DNA from: Flavobacteriaceae bacterium PS02337
GTDB lineage: Bacteria > Bacteroidota > Bacteroidia > Flavobacteriales > Flavobacteriaceae
Length of the DNA stretch: 64,000 nucleotides
Direction: 5' to 3'
Assembly: GCA_029959285.1 (NCBI GenBank)
Contig: JASCOE010000003.1
Span: forward strand, 248,001 to 312,000
The stretch's first letter is position 1; each line of letters opens with the position of its first letter. A program made the translations under genes and the position numbers. Positions 26,564 to 34,862 of this stretch are shown here, piece by piece. A model generated the notes under the pieces. It was given only the letters and a program-made list of their open reading frames with translations, made no database searches and was not told the DNA's origin.

Positions 26564-26592
26564 AAAAAAAATAAAAGCCCAAAAATAAAATC

Positions 26593-29343
26593 ATGAAAAA
26601 GTTTTTTTTACATCTAACATTAATTATTTCACTTTTCACAATTTCGGCGAAAGCCCAAACCAAAATCAGTGTAAGTGATTTAAAATGCGAAATGCTGACC
26701 AATCCAGAAGGAATTGATGTTTTACAACCCAGATTAAGCTGGAAAATAAAAGCAAACGTAAATGATGTAAAACAAACTCATTATCAAATTTTAGCATCTT
26801 CATCTTTAGAAAAATTAGATTCGGGAAAAGCAGATTTATGGGACAGCGGAAAACTGCAAAGCGACGCTTCTGTAAATGTAATTTATAATGGAAAGAAACT
26901 AAAAGATAGAGAAGACGTTTATTGGAAAGTAACGGTTTTTACAAATAAAGGCGAAGTTCAATCAAAAGAAACGGCACATTTCAGTATCGGAATTTTGACT
27001 TATGCAGATTGGAAATCGACTCGTTGGATTGGCTATGAAAAATTGTCGAAAGATGACAGCGTTTCGCAGTATTCGAGATTGTCTGCGAGATATTTGCGAA
27101 AAGAAATCAATCTAAAAAAACAAGTCAAAAGTGCCAAGGTTTATATTATAGGAATGGGCTTGTACGAGTTGTACATTAACGGAAATAAAATTGGCGATCA
27201 GGTTTTGGCACCCGTTCCTACGGATTATACTAAAAATGTAAAATACAATGTTTTTGATGTGACTTCGCAATTGAAAGAAGGCAAAAATATGCTGGGAACG
27301 ATTTTAGGAAACGGAAGATTTTTTGCAATGCGTCAGGATTACAAACCTTATAAAATCAAGTCATTTGGTTTGCCGAAAATGGCTTTGCAATTATTTGTCG
27401 AATATACAGATGGAAGCAAAGACGTTATCAGAACTGATGATACTTGGAAATTAACCACTGACGGCCCGATTTTGGCCAACAACGAATACGATGGTGAAGA
27501 ATACGACGCCCGTAAAGAAATGAAAGGCTGGAATACGACCAATTTTGATGATAAAAACTGGCTGAATGCGAGATACGTTCAAGAACCAGGTGGTTTCTAT
27601 GAAGGACAGATGTCGGCGAATATGAAAGTTAAACGCGAAGTAAAACCGATTTCAATCAAACAAACATCAAAAGGAACTTATATCTTAGATATGGGGCAAA
27701 ATATGGTTGGTTGGTTGCAATTGAAAGTAAAAGGAAATGTAGGCGATAAAATCACCATGAAATTTGCAGAGTCTTTACAGCCTGATGGTTCATTATATAT
27801 TGCCAATTTGCGTGATGCAAAAACGACTGATATTTATACGTTAAAAGGTGAAGGCGAAGAAGTTTGGGAACCTCGTTTTATTTTTCACGGATTTCGATTT
27901 GTAGAGATTTCAGGATTTAAAACCAAACCAACTTTAGAGACTTTTGTTGGAAAAGTCGTTTACGATGATATTGCGACAATAGGAACTTTTGATTCTTCGA
28001 ACCCAATTATGAATCAGATTTTTAATAATGCTTGGTGGGGAATCAGTGGGAATTATAAAGGAATGCCGATTGATTGTCCGCAACGAAATGAGCGTCAGCC
28101 TTGGTTGGGAGATAGAACTACTGGAGCTTATGGAGAAAGTTTTTTGTTTGATAATCAGACTTTATATGCAAAATGGTTAGATGATATTAAAAACGCCCAA
28201 ACGATCGATGGCGGAATTCCTGATGTTGCACCAGCATTTTGGCGTTATTACGGAGATAATGTGACTTGGCCTGGAACGTATATCACAGTTGCAGATATGT
28301 TGTATCAGCAATTTGGAGACAAAAAAGTGGTTGAGAAACAATATCCGTCGATGAAAAAATGGATGGATTATATGGAAGAAAACTATCTGGTTGATGATAT
28401 CATGACCAAAGACAAATACGGCGATTGGTGTGTTCCGCCAGAATCGTTGGAATTAATTCGTTCGAAAGATCCTTCTCGTTTAACAGATGGCGAATTGATT
28501 TCGAGTGCGTTTTATTATCAGCTTTTAAATATCATGAAAAAGTTTGCAGTAATTGCTAATGCAGAAAATGATATTAAACATTATAATGAATTAGCTTCGA
28601 GAATCAAAAAAGCATTTAACGCTAAATATTTTAATTCAGCCAAAAATAATTACGCTAATAATACCGTAACGGCCAATTTGCTGCCTCTAACTTTCGGCAT
28701 GGTTCCAGAAGAATTACAGCAAAAAGTTTTCGAAAATTTGGTACATGAAGTGGAAGTGACTAAAAATGGTCATGTAAGCACAGGAGTAATTGGAACTCAG
28801 TTTTTAATGCGAACCTTAACCAATTTTGGTCGTGGCGATTTAGCTTTCAAATTAGCATCAAACAAAACCTATCCAAGTTGGGGTTATATGGTCGAAAATG
28901 GCGCAACAACCATTTGGGAACTTTGGAACGGAAACACGGCAGATCCTGCAATGAATTCGCAAAATCACGTCATGCTTTTAGGCGATTTACTGATTTGGTA
29001 TTACGAAAATATGGCAGGAATCAAAAGCAATCCTGAAACTCCGGGCTTCAAGCAAATTATTATGAAACCAGATTTTAATGCAGGATTGACTTATGTAAAT
29101 GCTTCATACGAATCGATTTACGGAACAATCAAAAGTGATTGGAAAAAAGATAAAAAAGCTTTGGTTTGGAATATTACCATTCCAGCGAATAGTTCAGCAG
29201 TTGTCTATCTTCCAACGAGTGAGATCTCGGCTATTTCAATCAACAAACAGAAGCTAGAGAAGACTTCTTATGCTTATTCTAAAGATAAAAATCAAATAGC
29301 AGTTACACTTTCGTCAGGAAATTATTCGATAAACGTTAAATAA
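26593..29343 (+). CDS. GH78 alpha-L-rhamnosidase (second copy)
   Basis: A 916-residue secreted enzyme with a signal peptide to about Ala-Gln22. It shares the architecture of the copy at 16957 (N-terminal sandwiches, IIGMGLYELYINGNKIG, barrel, C-terminal sandwich) but belongs to another GH78 subgroup. Candidate acid is Glu500 in CPQRNERQPWLGD and candidate base is Glu776 in TTIWELWNG. It removes alpha-L-rhamnose by inversion. Presence of two divergent rhamnosidases argues for a rhamnose-rich target with more than one linkage type, as in rhamnogalacturonans. Followed by an independent-looking intergenic stretch before the sialidase-like gene. Confidence 0.93.
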   Translation: MKKFFLHLTLIISLFTISAKAQTKISVSDLKCEMLTNPEGIDVLQPRLSWKIKANVNDVKQTHYQILASSSLEKLDSGKADLWDSGKLQSDASVNVIYNGKKLKDREDVYWKVTVFTNKGEVQSKETAHFSIGILTYADWKSTRWIGYEKLSKDDSVSQYSRLSARYLRKEINLKKQVKSAKVYIIGMGLYELYINGNKIGDQVLAPVPTDYTKNVKYNVFDVTSQLKEGKNMLGTILGNGRFFAMRQDYKPYKIKSFGLPKMALQLFVEYTDGSKDVIRTDDTWKLTTDGPILANNEYDGEEYDARKEMKGWNTTNFDDKNWLNARYVQEPGGFYEGQMSANMKVKREVKPISIKQTSKGTYILDMGQNMVGWLQLKVKGNVGDKITMKFAESLQPDGSLYIANLRDAKTTDIYTLKGEGEEVWEPRFIFHGFRFVEISGFKTKPTLETFVGKVVYDDIATIGTFDSSNPIMNQIFNNAWWGISGNYKGMPIDCPQRNERQPWLGDRTTGAYGESFLFDNQTLYAKWLDDIKNAQTIDGGIPDVAPAFWRYYGDNVTWPGTYITVADMLYQQFGDKKVVEKQYPSMKKWMDYMEENYLVDDIMTKDKYGDWCVPPESLELIRSKDPSRLTDGELISSAFYYQLLNIMKKFAVIANAENDIKHYNELASRIKKAFNAKYFNSAKNNYANNTVTANLLPLTFGMVPEELQQKVFENLVHEVEVTKNGHVSTGVIGTQFLMRTLTNFGRGDLAFKLASNKTYPSWGYMVENGATTIWELWNGNTADPAMNSQNHVMLLGDLLIWYYENMAGIKSNPETPGFKQIIMKPDFNAGLTYVNASYESIYGTIKSDWKKDKKALVWNITIPANSSAVVYLPTSEISAISINKQKLEKTSYAYSKDKNQIAVTLSSGNYSINVK

Positions 29344-29423
29344 ACTGCATTTTTAATAATTCGGGACAGTACAGGATACATTGTTAATTTTTTCGTGTTA
29401 TTTTTACACTTATTAAATATTTT

Positions 29424-29444
29424 TACCTAAAAAAATGTTAGGTA
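29424..29444 (+). promoter_or_regulatory. Small hairpin in the gap before the sialidase-like gene
   Basis: TACCTAA (29424-29430) and TTAGGTA (29438-29444) form a 7-bp stem with an A-rich loop. This is one of the few pectin-locus gaps without a large repeat element. The region also has a weak promoter-like TATTTTTA at 29399-29406, so a regulated start is possible but unproven. Confidence 0.3.
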
Positions 29445-29486
29445 TGTATTTATAGTCAGAAAAAATAATTCATAATTTAATTAAGA

Positions 29487-30632
29487 ATGAAGATAACAAA
29501 ATTAGCATTTGTCTTGTTTGGACTTTTCCTTTTAGGAAGTTGTAAATCGGCTTTAGAGAAAAAGACTTGGAAAGAAGGAATTTTAGTAGATCAATTTGTT
29601 TACGATAAAGCACCTTATCCGTCTTGTCACGCGATTACAATTGTTGAAGCTACAAATGGTGATTTAGTTGCCTCATGGTTTGGAGGAACTCACGAAAGAA
29701 ATCCTGATGTTTGTATTTATGTAGCCATCAAACCAAAAGGAAGTGACACTTGGAACGAAGGCATAAAAGTTGCCGATGGTGTCATGAAAGAAGGACCGAG
29801 ATTACCAACTTGGAATCCTGTTTTATATCAAATTCCGGGTGGCGATTTAATGTTATTCTATAAAATAGGACCAAAACCATCTGAATGGTGGGGCGTAATC
29901 AGAACTTCATCTGATGGCGGAAAAACTTGGTCTGAAGCTCAAAAGATGCCTGATGGTTTCTTAGGGCCAATCAAAAATAAACCAGTTTTATTAAGCAACG
30001 GAACATTATTATGTCCGTCAAGTATTGAAGGTGACGGTTGGAGACTTCGTATGGAATCTACTCCAGATTTCGGGAAAACTTGGGTAATGGGCGATACTCT
30101 TCCAAGAGGAAAACAAAAAATAAATGCTATTCAGCCAAGTATTTTATTTCATAAAGACGGAAGTATTCAAGCTATTGGAAGAACTCGAAACAGAGCTATT
30201 TTCAGCACATTCTCAAAAGATAACGGAAAAACTTGGTCGGATGTAAAATTAATCGGACTTCCAAACAACAACTCAGGAACAGATGCTGTTACACTTAAAG
30301 ACGGAAGACATTTGTTAGTTTACAATCACGTACTTCCTCCGGGAAAAGAAGCAAAAGGACCAAGAACGCCTTTAAACGTTTCAGTTTCTAAAGATGGAAT
30401 TCATTGGAATGCTGCTTTAGTTTTGGAAGATTCAAAAATCAGTCAATATTCTTATCCTTCGATGATTCAGGGTTCAGACGGAATGGTTCATATTGTTTAT
30501 ACTTGGAGAAGAGAAAAACTGAAATATGTAAAAGTTGATCCAAGTAAACTGGTGGCACTTCCAATCAAAAATGGAATCTGGCCAGGCGAAGAAGGCAAGG
30601 AAGTTAAAGCAGTAAAAGCGGAAGAAGAGTAA
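29487..30632 (+). CDS. Sialidase-like (BNR/Asp-box) beta-propeller lipoprotein
   Basis: A 381-residue lipoprotein (lipobox LGSC, Cys19). The propeller has Asp-boxes SSDGGKTWSEA and SKDNGKTWSDV, and blade cores such as NGTLLCPSSIEGDGWRLRME. Arginine residues in GRTRNRAIF and TWRREKLKY could bind a carboxylate. The fold is that of PF13088-type sialidase-like proteins. There are no sialate catabolism genes in the window, so an acidic pectin sugar such as glucuronate is the likelier substrate (inference). It is the second propeller enzyme of the locus and is unrelated in length to the one at 14945. Confidence 0.75.
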   Translation: MKITKLAFVLFGLFLLGSCKSALEKKTWKEGILVDQFVYDKAPYPSCHAITIVEATNGDLVASWFGGTHERNPDVCIYVAIKPKGSDTWNEGIKVADGVMKEGPRLPTWNPVLYQIPGGDLMLFYKIGPKPSEWWGVIRTSSDGGKTWSEAQKMPDGFLGPIKNKPVLLSNGTLLCPSSIEGDGWRLRMESTPDFGKTWVMGDTLPRGKQKINAIQPSILFHKDGSIQAIGRTRNRAIFSTFSKDNGKTWSDVKLIGLPNNNSGTDAVTLKDGRHLLVYNHVLPPGKEAKGPRTPLNVSVSKDGIHWNAALVLEDSKISQYSYPSMIQGSDGMVHIVYTWRREKLKYVKVDPSKLVALPIKNGIWPGEEGKEVKAVKAEEE

Positions 30633-30642
30633 AAAGATATAA

Positions 30643-30782
30643 GCCACAGATTAAAAGGATTAAATGGATTAAAAAAAATCTGCTCAATCTGCCAAATCTG
30701 CGTGAAAAAATACTCTCGCAGATTTGACAGATTTTAGAGATTGATTAGAAAAAAAATCATTCTAATCCTTTTAATCTGTGGC
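30643..30782. repeat. Two nested hairpin elements
   Basis: The outer element is GCCACAGATTAAAAGGATTA at 30643 pairing with TAATCCTTTTAATCTGTGGC ending 30782. The inner element is AATCTGCTCAATCTGCC with AAATCTGCGTG pairing with CGCAGATTTGACAGATTTTA. It has the same body plan as the nested set at 21310. Confidence 0.87.
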
Positions 30783-30797
30783 AAAAAAAATATAACT

Positions 30798-31682
30798 ATG
30801 AAATCTAAAAGAAATTTATTAATTGCAATTCTTGTTGTTGTGTCAATAACATTTAATAGTTGTGCAACAGCTCAATCTTCTAACAAAAAGCAAAAATATA
30901 AAGTGGCGGTTTGCGACTGGATGATTTTAAAAAGACAAAAATTAGGTGCTTTTGGTTTAGCTGCAGAAATAAAAGCAGACGGAATCGAACTCGATATGGG
31001 AGGTTTAGGAAATAGACCAACTTTTGACAGCAAATTGGGTGATCCTGTAGAAAGACAAAAATTCCTAGATAAATCGAAAGAAACTGGAGTTGGAATCAGT
31101 TCGATTGCTATGTCTGGATTTTACGCACAGTCATTTGCCACAAGAGAAATCACACCAATGATTACAGATTGTATTGAGGCGATGAAAAACATGAAAGTAA
31201 AAGTGGCGTATCTTCCGTTAGGAACACAAACCGATTTGGTTAAAAATCCGGAATTGCGTCCTGAAGTAATTAAAAGACTGCAATGGGCAGGAAAAGAAGT
31301 GGGGAAAATTGGTGGAGTTATTGCAATTGAGACTTCTTTGAGTGCGACAGAAGAGAAAAAACTTTTAGATGAAGTTGGTTCAAAATGCATTAAAAGCTCT
31401 TTCAATTTTGCGAACGCTTTAGATAATAAAAGAGATATTTCATCAGAATTGAAAATATTAGGAAAGAAATATGTAGCACAAATTCACGCTTCAAATACTG
31501 ATCAATTTTGGCTAGAAAATGACAAAGCGATCGATATGCCAAAAATCAAACAGACTTTAGACGAAATGAAATGGAGCGGATGGCTTATTGTAGAGCGTTC
31601 TCGTGACGTAACGCAAGTGCATAATGTTAAAGCCAATTACGGAGCAAATGTAGCTTACTTAAAAAAGATTTTCCAAAACTAA
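30798..31682 (+). CDS. Sugar-phosphate isomerase/epimerase-like TIM-barrel lipoprotein
   Basis: A 294-residue protein from ATG 30798; the in-frame start at 30741 lies inside a repeat. It begins with a lipoprotein signal (lipobox FNSC, Cys22) and follows with a xylose-isomerase-like TIM barrel: EIKADGIELDMGG, IKSSFNFANAL, YVAQIHASNTDQ and WSGWLIVERSRD. The Glu, Asp, His and Glu residues at the strand ends match the metal-binding pattern of sugar-phosphate isomerase/epimerases. Such a domain outside the cytoplasm would act on free sugars or an epimerisable uronate rather than sugar phosphates (inference). Precise reaction unknown. Confidence 0.75.
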   Translation: MKSKRNLLIAILVVVSITFNSCATAQSSNKKQKYKVAVCDWMILKRQKLGAFGLAAEIKADGIELDMGGLGNRPTFDSKLGDPVERQKFLDKSKETGVGISSIAMSGFYAQSFATREITPMITDCIEAMKNMKVKVAYLPLGTQTDLVKNPELRPEVIKRLQWAGKEVGKIGGVIAIETSLSATEEKKLLDEVGSKCIKSSFNFANALDNKRDISSELKILGKKYVAQIHASNTDQFWLENDKAIDMPKIKQTLDEMKWSGWLIVERSRDVTQVHNVKANYGANVAYLKKIFQN

Positions 31683-31688
31683 TTTTTA

Positions 31689-31739
31689 TGCTGTTCTACA
31701 CCTGACAGGTTTTAAAAACCTGTCAGGTGTAGAACAGCA
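31689..31739. repeat. Perfect 25-bp palindrome
   Basis: Arms 31689-31713 and 31715-31739 are exact reverse complements (TGCTGTTCTACACCTGACAG onward) around one central base. It fills the gap from 7 bases after the stop to 15 before the next ATG. The core TGACAGG resembles the shorter hairpin at 34604. Confidence 0.9.
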
Positions 31740-31753
31740 AAACAAATAATACC

Positions 31754-34483
31754 ATGAAATATTTACAATTACTTTTTTTATGTTTTTACGTCTCTTTCGC
31801 GACAGCACAAAACATCACAATTGTGAGTGATGCAAGTTCGCCGAGAGCAAAATTTGGAGCAGAGAAATTATCAGAAACACTTTCTTCAAAAGGATTCAGC
31901 GTAACTTCTGTCGATAAATTCAAAAAATCAAAAGATAAAGTAATTGTAATTGGAGAAAAAGGAACTGATTTTTGGAAACAAAATACCAAAAGCGCTAAAA
32001 TCGACGACAGCAAATTAACTAAGAAAGAAGGTTTTCAAATTCGTACTCAAAACAATGTCATTTATGTTGAAGGAACAGATGCTTCAGGAACTTTGTACGG
32101 CGCATTAGAATTAGCAGATCGTATTAAAAGTTCAGGTCAGCTTCCTTTAGAAATCAATATTGACGACAGTCCAGAAATGGTTTTGAGAGGCGCTTGTATT
32201 GGAATGCAAAAACCTGTTTATCTTCCGGGACGTGACGTTTACGAATATCCGTATACACCTGAAAGTTTTCCTTGGTTTTATGATAAAGCTTTATGGATTA
32301 AATACCTAGACATGTTGGTAGAAAACCGCATGAATTCGCTGTATTTATGGAATGGACACCCATTTGCTTCTTTAGTAAAATTAAAAGAATATCCGTTTGC
32401 TGTAGAAGTAAGTGACGAAGATTTCAAAAAGAACGAAGAAATCTATAAATTCCTTACGGTTGAAGCCAACAAAAGAGGAATCTGGGTAATTCAGATGTTT
32501 TATAATATTATTGTTTCTAAGCCTTTTGCAGAGCATTATAACATTAAAACTCAGGATCGTTCAAGACCTATTACGCCTTTGTTGTCAGATTATACTAGAA
32601 AATCTATTGCTGCTTTCATTGAAAAATATCCAAATGTTGGATTAATGGTTTGTTTGGGTGAAGCCATCAATACGGTTGATGATGATGTGGAATGGTTTAC
32701 AAAAACGATTATTCCGGGTGTTCGCGACGGTTTGCAGGCATTAGGAAAAACAGAAGAACCGCCAATTATTCTTCGTTCTCACGATACTGATGGACCTTTA
32801 GTTATGGAAAAATCACTTCCATTATACAAAAACCTTTATACAGAAAGTAAATACACAGGAGAATCTTTAACAACTTATACGCCAGGTGGACCTTGGGGAG
32901 AAACGCATAAACAGTTGAGTGCTCTTAAATCAATTCATATTGAAAATGTTCATATTTTGGCGAATCTAGAACCTTTTAGATACGGTTCGCCAGATTTTAT
33001 CCAGAAAACAGTAAAAGCGATGCACAGCGTTCACGGCGCAAATGCGCTACATTTATATCCGCAAGCTTCGTATTGGGATTGGCCGTATTCGGCAGATAAA
33101 ACAAAATCAGGCGAACGTTTATTAGAAATGGATCGCGACTGGATTTGGTACAAAGCTTGGGCAAGATACGCTTGGGACAGTAAAAGAGATCGTAACGAAG
33201 AAGTGAAATTTTGGGATAAAGATTTGGCTTCGAAATACGGGACTTCTCAAGAAGCTGCTAACAATATTTTAAAAGCTTACGAAGAAACTGGAGAAATTGC
33301 TCCAAAAACATTAAGACGTTTCGGAATCACAGAAGGAAACCGTCAAACCTTATTGTTAGGTATGTTCGAAAGTCAGTTGGTAAATCCGTCAAAATGGAGA
33401 GTGTATCCTGGATTCCACGAATCTTGCGGACCAGCGGGCGAATTGCTTTTAGAATATGCTAAAAAAGAATGGAACAAAGAACCACATTCTGGCGAACTTC
33501 CAACGCAGATTATTGCCGAAATTACAGAACACGGAAGATTAGCCGTTGAAGCAATCGATAAAGCTGAAGCGAGCGTAACTAAAGATAAAGAAGAATTTGC
33601 ACGTCTTAAAAATGATATGTATGCTTATAAGGCTTTCGCCGATTTCTTTTCAGAAAAAGTAAAAGCAGCTTTATTGGTTTTACGATACAGTTATTCAAAC
33701 GATATTACCGATTTAGACAAAGCGATGCCTCATTTAGAGAAAAGCATCGAGCATTACGAATTATTGGTTAACTTGACAAAAGATACGTATTACTACGCCA
33801 ACAGTATGCAGACTGCTCAAAGAAGAATCCCAATTGGTGGAGACGATGGAAACAACAAAACTTGGGCCGAATTATTGCCTCATTATGAACGTGAATTGGC
33901 TAATTTTAAAAGAAATTTGGAGAAGCTAAAATCTTCAAAAGATGGTATAATTGAAACCAAAGAAGGAAAACCTTGGAAAACAGCTGAAGTAACTTTCATC
34001 GACGAAAAACCGGGAACTTATTTAGTTAAAACTGGAACAAAAGTTTACGGAACAGATATTTCTGAATTGACGAAAATTGCTCCAGAGCTTCAAAACTTAA
34101 AAGGATTTACTTTCGTAGAAAACGATCAGAACGAAAAAGGAACCCATTTGAAATTTAGAAATACAAAAGCCGTTAAATTAGTTGTGGGTTATTTCAATTC
34201 AGATCAAAAAAGATTTTTGTTACCGCCAAGTTTAGAAACCGATGCAGCAGGAAATGCACACGGTCAAGCCGAAGTTATTCTGGCAAGCGCGATGAATTTA
34301 AAAGAGTTGCCACGTGTAAACATCCACACATATACTTTCCAACCGGGCGAGAATAAATTAGATTTAGGAAAAGGAAAAGTATTGATTTTAGGTTTCATTG
34401 ACGCAGATCAAACGATAACCTCACGTGATGTTGGATATATTGATGCAGGAGAAAAAGCAGCGATAGACTGGTTGTTTTATTAA
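31754..34483 (+). CDS. Alpha-glucuronidase-like (GH67-N-type) secreted glycosidase
   Basis: A 909-residue secreted protein (signal peptide to about Ala-Gln19). Residues 20-130 form an N-terminal GH67/GH20-type domain (ITIVSDASSPRAKFGAEKL, GTLYGALELADRI). A TIM barrel follows with ENRMNSLYLWNGHPF, GLMVCLGEAINTVDDDVEWF and IHIENVHILANLEPFRYG. The C-terminal part has a helical region and a beta-rich tail from about 735. The GEAINTVDDD and NLEPFRYG Glu residues are the best catalytic candidates. It probably releases glucuronic acid from a pectic side chain (inference). Not a clear match to any named family by eye. Confidence 0.72.
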   Translation: MKYLQLLFLCFYVSFATAQNITIVSDASSPRAKFGAEKLSETLSSKGFSVTSVDKFKKSKDKVIVIGEKGTDFWKQNTKSAKIDDSKLTKKEGFQIRTQNNVIYVEGTDASGTLYGALELADRIKSSGQLPLEINIDDSPEMVLRGACIGMQKPVYLPGRDVYEYPYTPESFPWFYDKALWIKYLDMLVENRMNSLYLWNGHPFASLVKLKEYPFAVEVSDEDFKKNEEIYKFLTVEANKRGIWVIQMFYNIIVSKPFAEHYNIKTQDRSRPITPLLSDYTRKSIAAFIEKYPNVGLMVCLGEAINTVDDDVEWFTKTIIPGVRDGLQALGKTEEPPIILRSHDTDGPLVMEKSLPLYKNLYTESKYTGESLTTYTPGGPWGETHKQLSALKSIHIENVHILANLEPFRYGSPDFIQKTVKAMHSVHGANALHLYPQASYWDWPYSADKTKSGERLLEMDRDWIWYKAWARYAWDSKRDRNEEVKFWDKDLASKYGTSQEAANNILKAYEETGEIAPKTLRRFGITEGNRQTLLLGMFESQLVNPSKWRVYPGFHESCGPAGELLLEYAKKEWNKEPHSGELPTQIIAEITEHGRLAVEAIDKAEASVTKDKEEFARLKNDMYAYKAFADFFSEKVKAALLVLRYSYSNDITDLDKAMPHLEKSIEHYELLVNLTKDTYYYANSMQTAQRRIPIGGDDGNNKTWAELLPHYERELANFKRNLEKLKSSKDGIIETKEGKPWKTAEVTFIDEKPGTYLVKTGTKVYGTDISELTKIAPELQNLKGFTFVENDQNEKGTHLKFRNTKAVKLVVGYFNSDQKRFLLPPSLETDAAGNAHGQAEVILASAMNLKELPRVNIHTYTFQPGENKLDLGKGKVLILGFIDADQTITSRDVGYIDAGEKAAIDWLFY

Positions 34484-34487
34484 GAAT

Positions 34488-34597
34488 AATTTGGGCGTGC
34501 CCCTCCGGGTCGGGCTGTACGTTCCCGCTTTTTTTGAGGCGAAGAAAAATCGCCTCAAAAAAGAGCTCCACTGCCATCCCTCACGCGGACAAACGTT
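34488..34597. repeat. Flavobacterial dispersed element, CCCTCCGGGTCGGGCT type
   Basis: GGGCGTGCCCCTCCGGGTCG at the left and CTCCACTGCCATCCCTCACG at the right bracket an inner hairpin (TTTTTTGAGGCGA against TCGCCTCAAAAAA). A type recurring between genes of Flavobacterium. The reading frame across it at 34491-34760 is not a gene. Confidence 0.75.
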
Positions 34598-34603
34598 ACG
34601 TTT

Positions 34604-34635
34604 AAACCTGACGGTTTTTAAAACCCGTCAGGTTT
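34604..34635 (+). repeat. Short AAACCTGACGG hairpin
   Basis: AAACCTGACGG (34604-34614) pairs with CCGTCAGGTTT (34625-34635) around a TTTTAAAA-like loop. Related in core to the palindrome at 31689. Confidence 0.7.
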
Positions 34636-34654
34636 ATTGGAAGTATAAACCCAA

Positions 34655-34807
34655 TCTTGTCATCCCGAGGAACGAGGGATCTCCACAAGAAGCTAGACAA
34701 CAATTTGTCATTCTGACGGAGGAAGAATCACACGCGGGATACGACAAAGATAGGGAATAACTGTACGGAGTTTCTAGTGTGATTTATACCTTCGGTCGAA
34801 ATGACAA
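34655..34807. repeat. Composite of TTTGTCAT-type elements
   Basis: A half copy (CTTGTCATCCCGAGGAACGA on, 34655-34690) stands before a full copy whose arms start TTTGTCATTCTGACGGAG at 34704 and end GTCGAAATGACAAA at 34807. This makes the 379-base gap before the GH2 gene a patchwork of four elements. No coding signal is seen in it. Confidence 0.82.
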
Positions 34808-34862
34808 ACGGGTAAAATAATAACTTAAACAACCTTATAATCACTTATATGGTTTTAAAAAT

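Noticed and set aside
29487-30632. True sialidase for sialic-acid use
   Set aside because: There are no sialic-acid catabolic or transport genes, and the locus is built around pectinases.
34491-34760. Short reading frame in the 379-base gap
   Set aside because: It covers several dispersed elements and its start lies in one of them; no coding signal.
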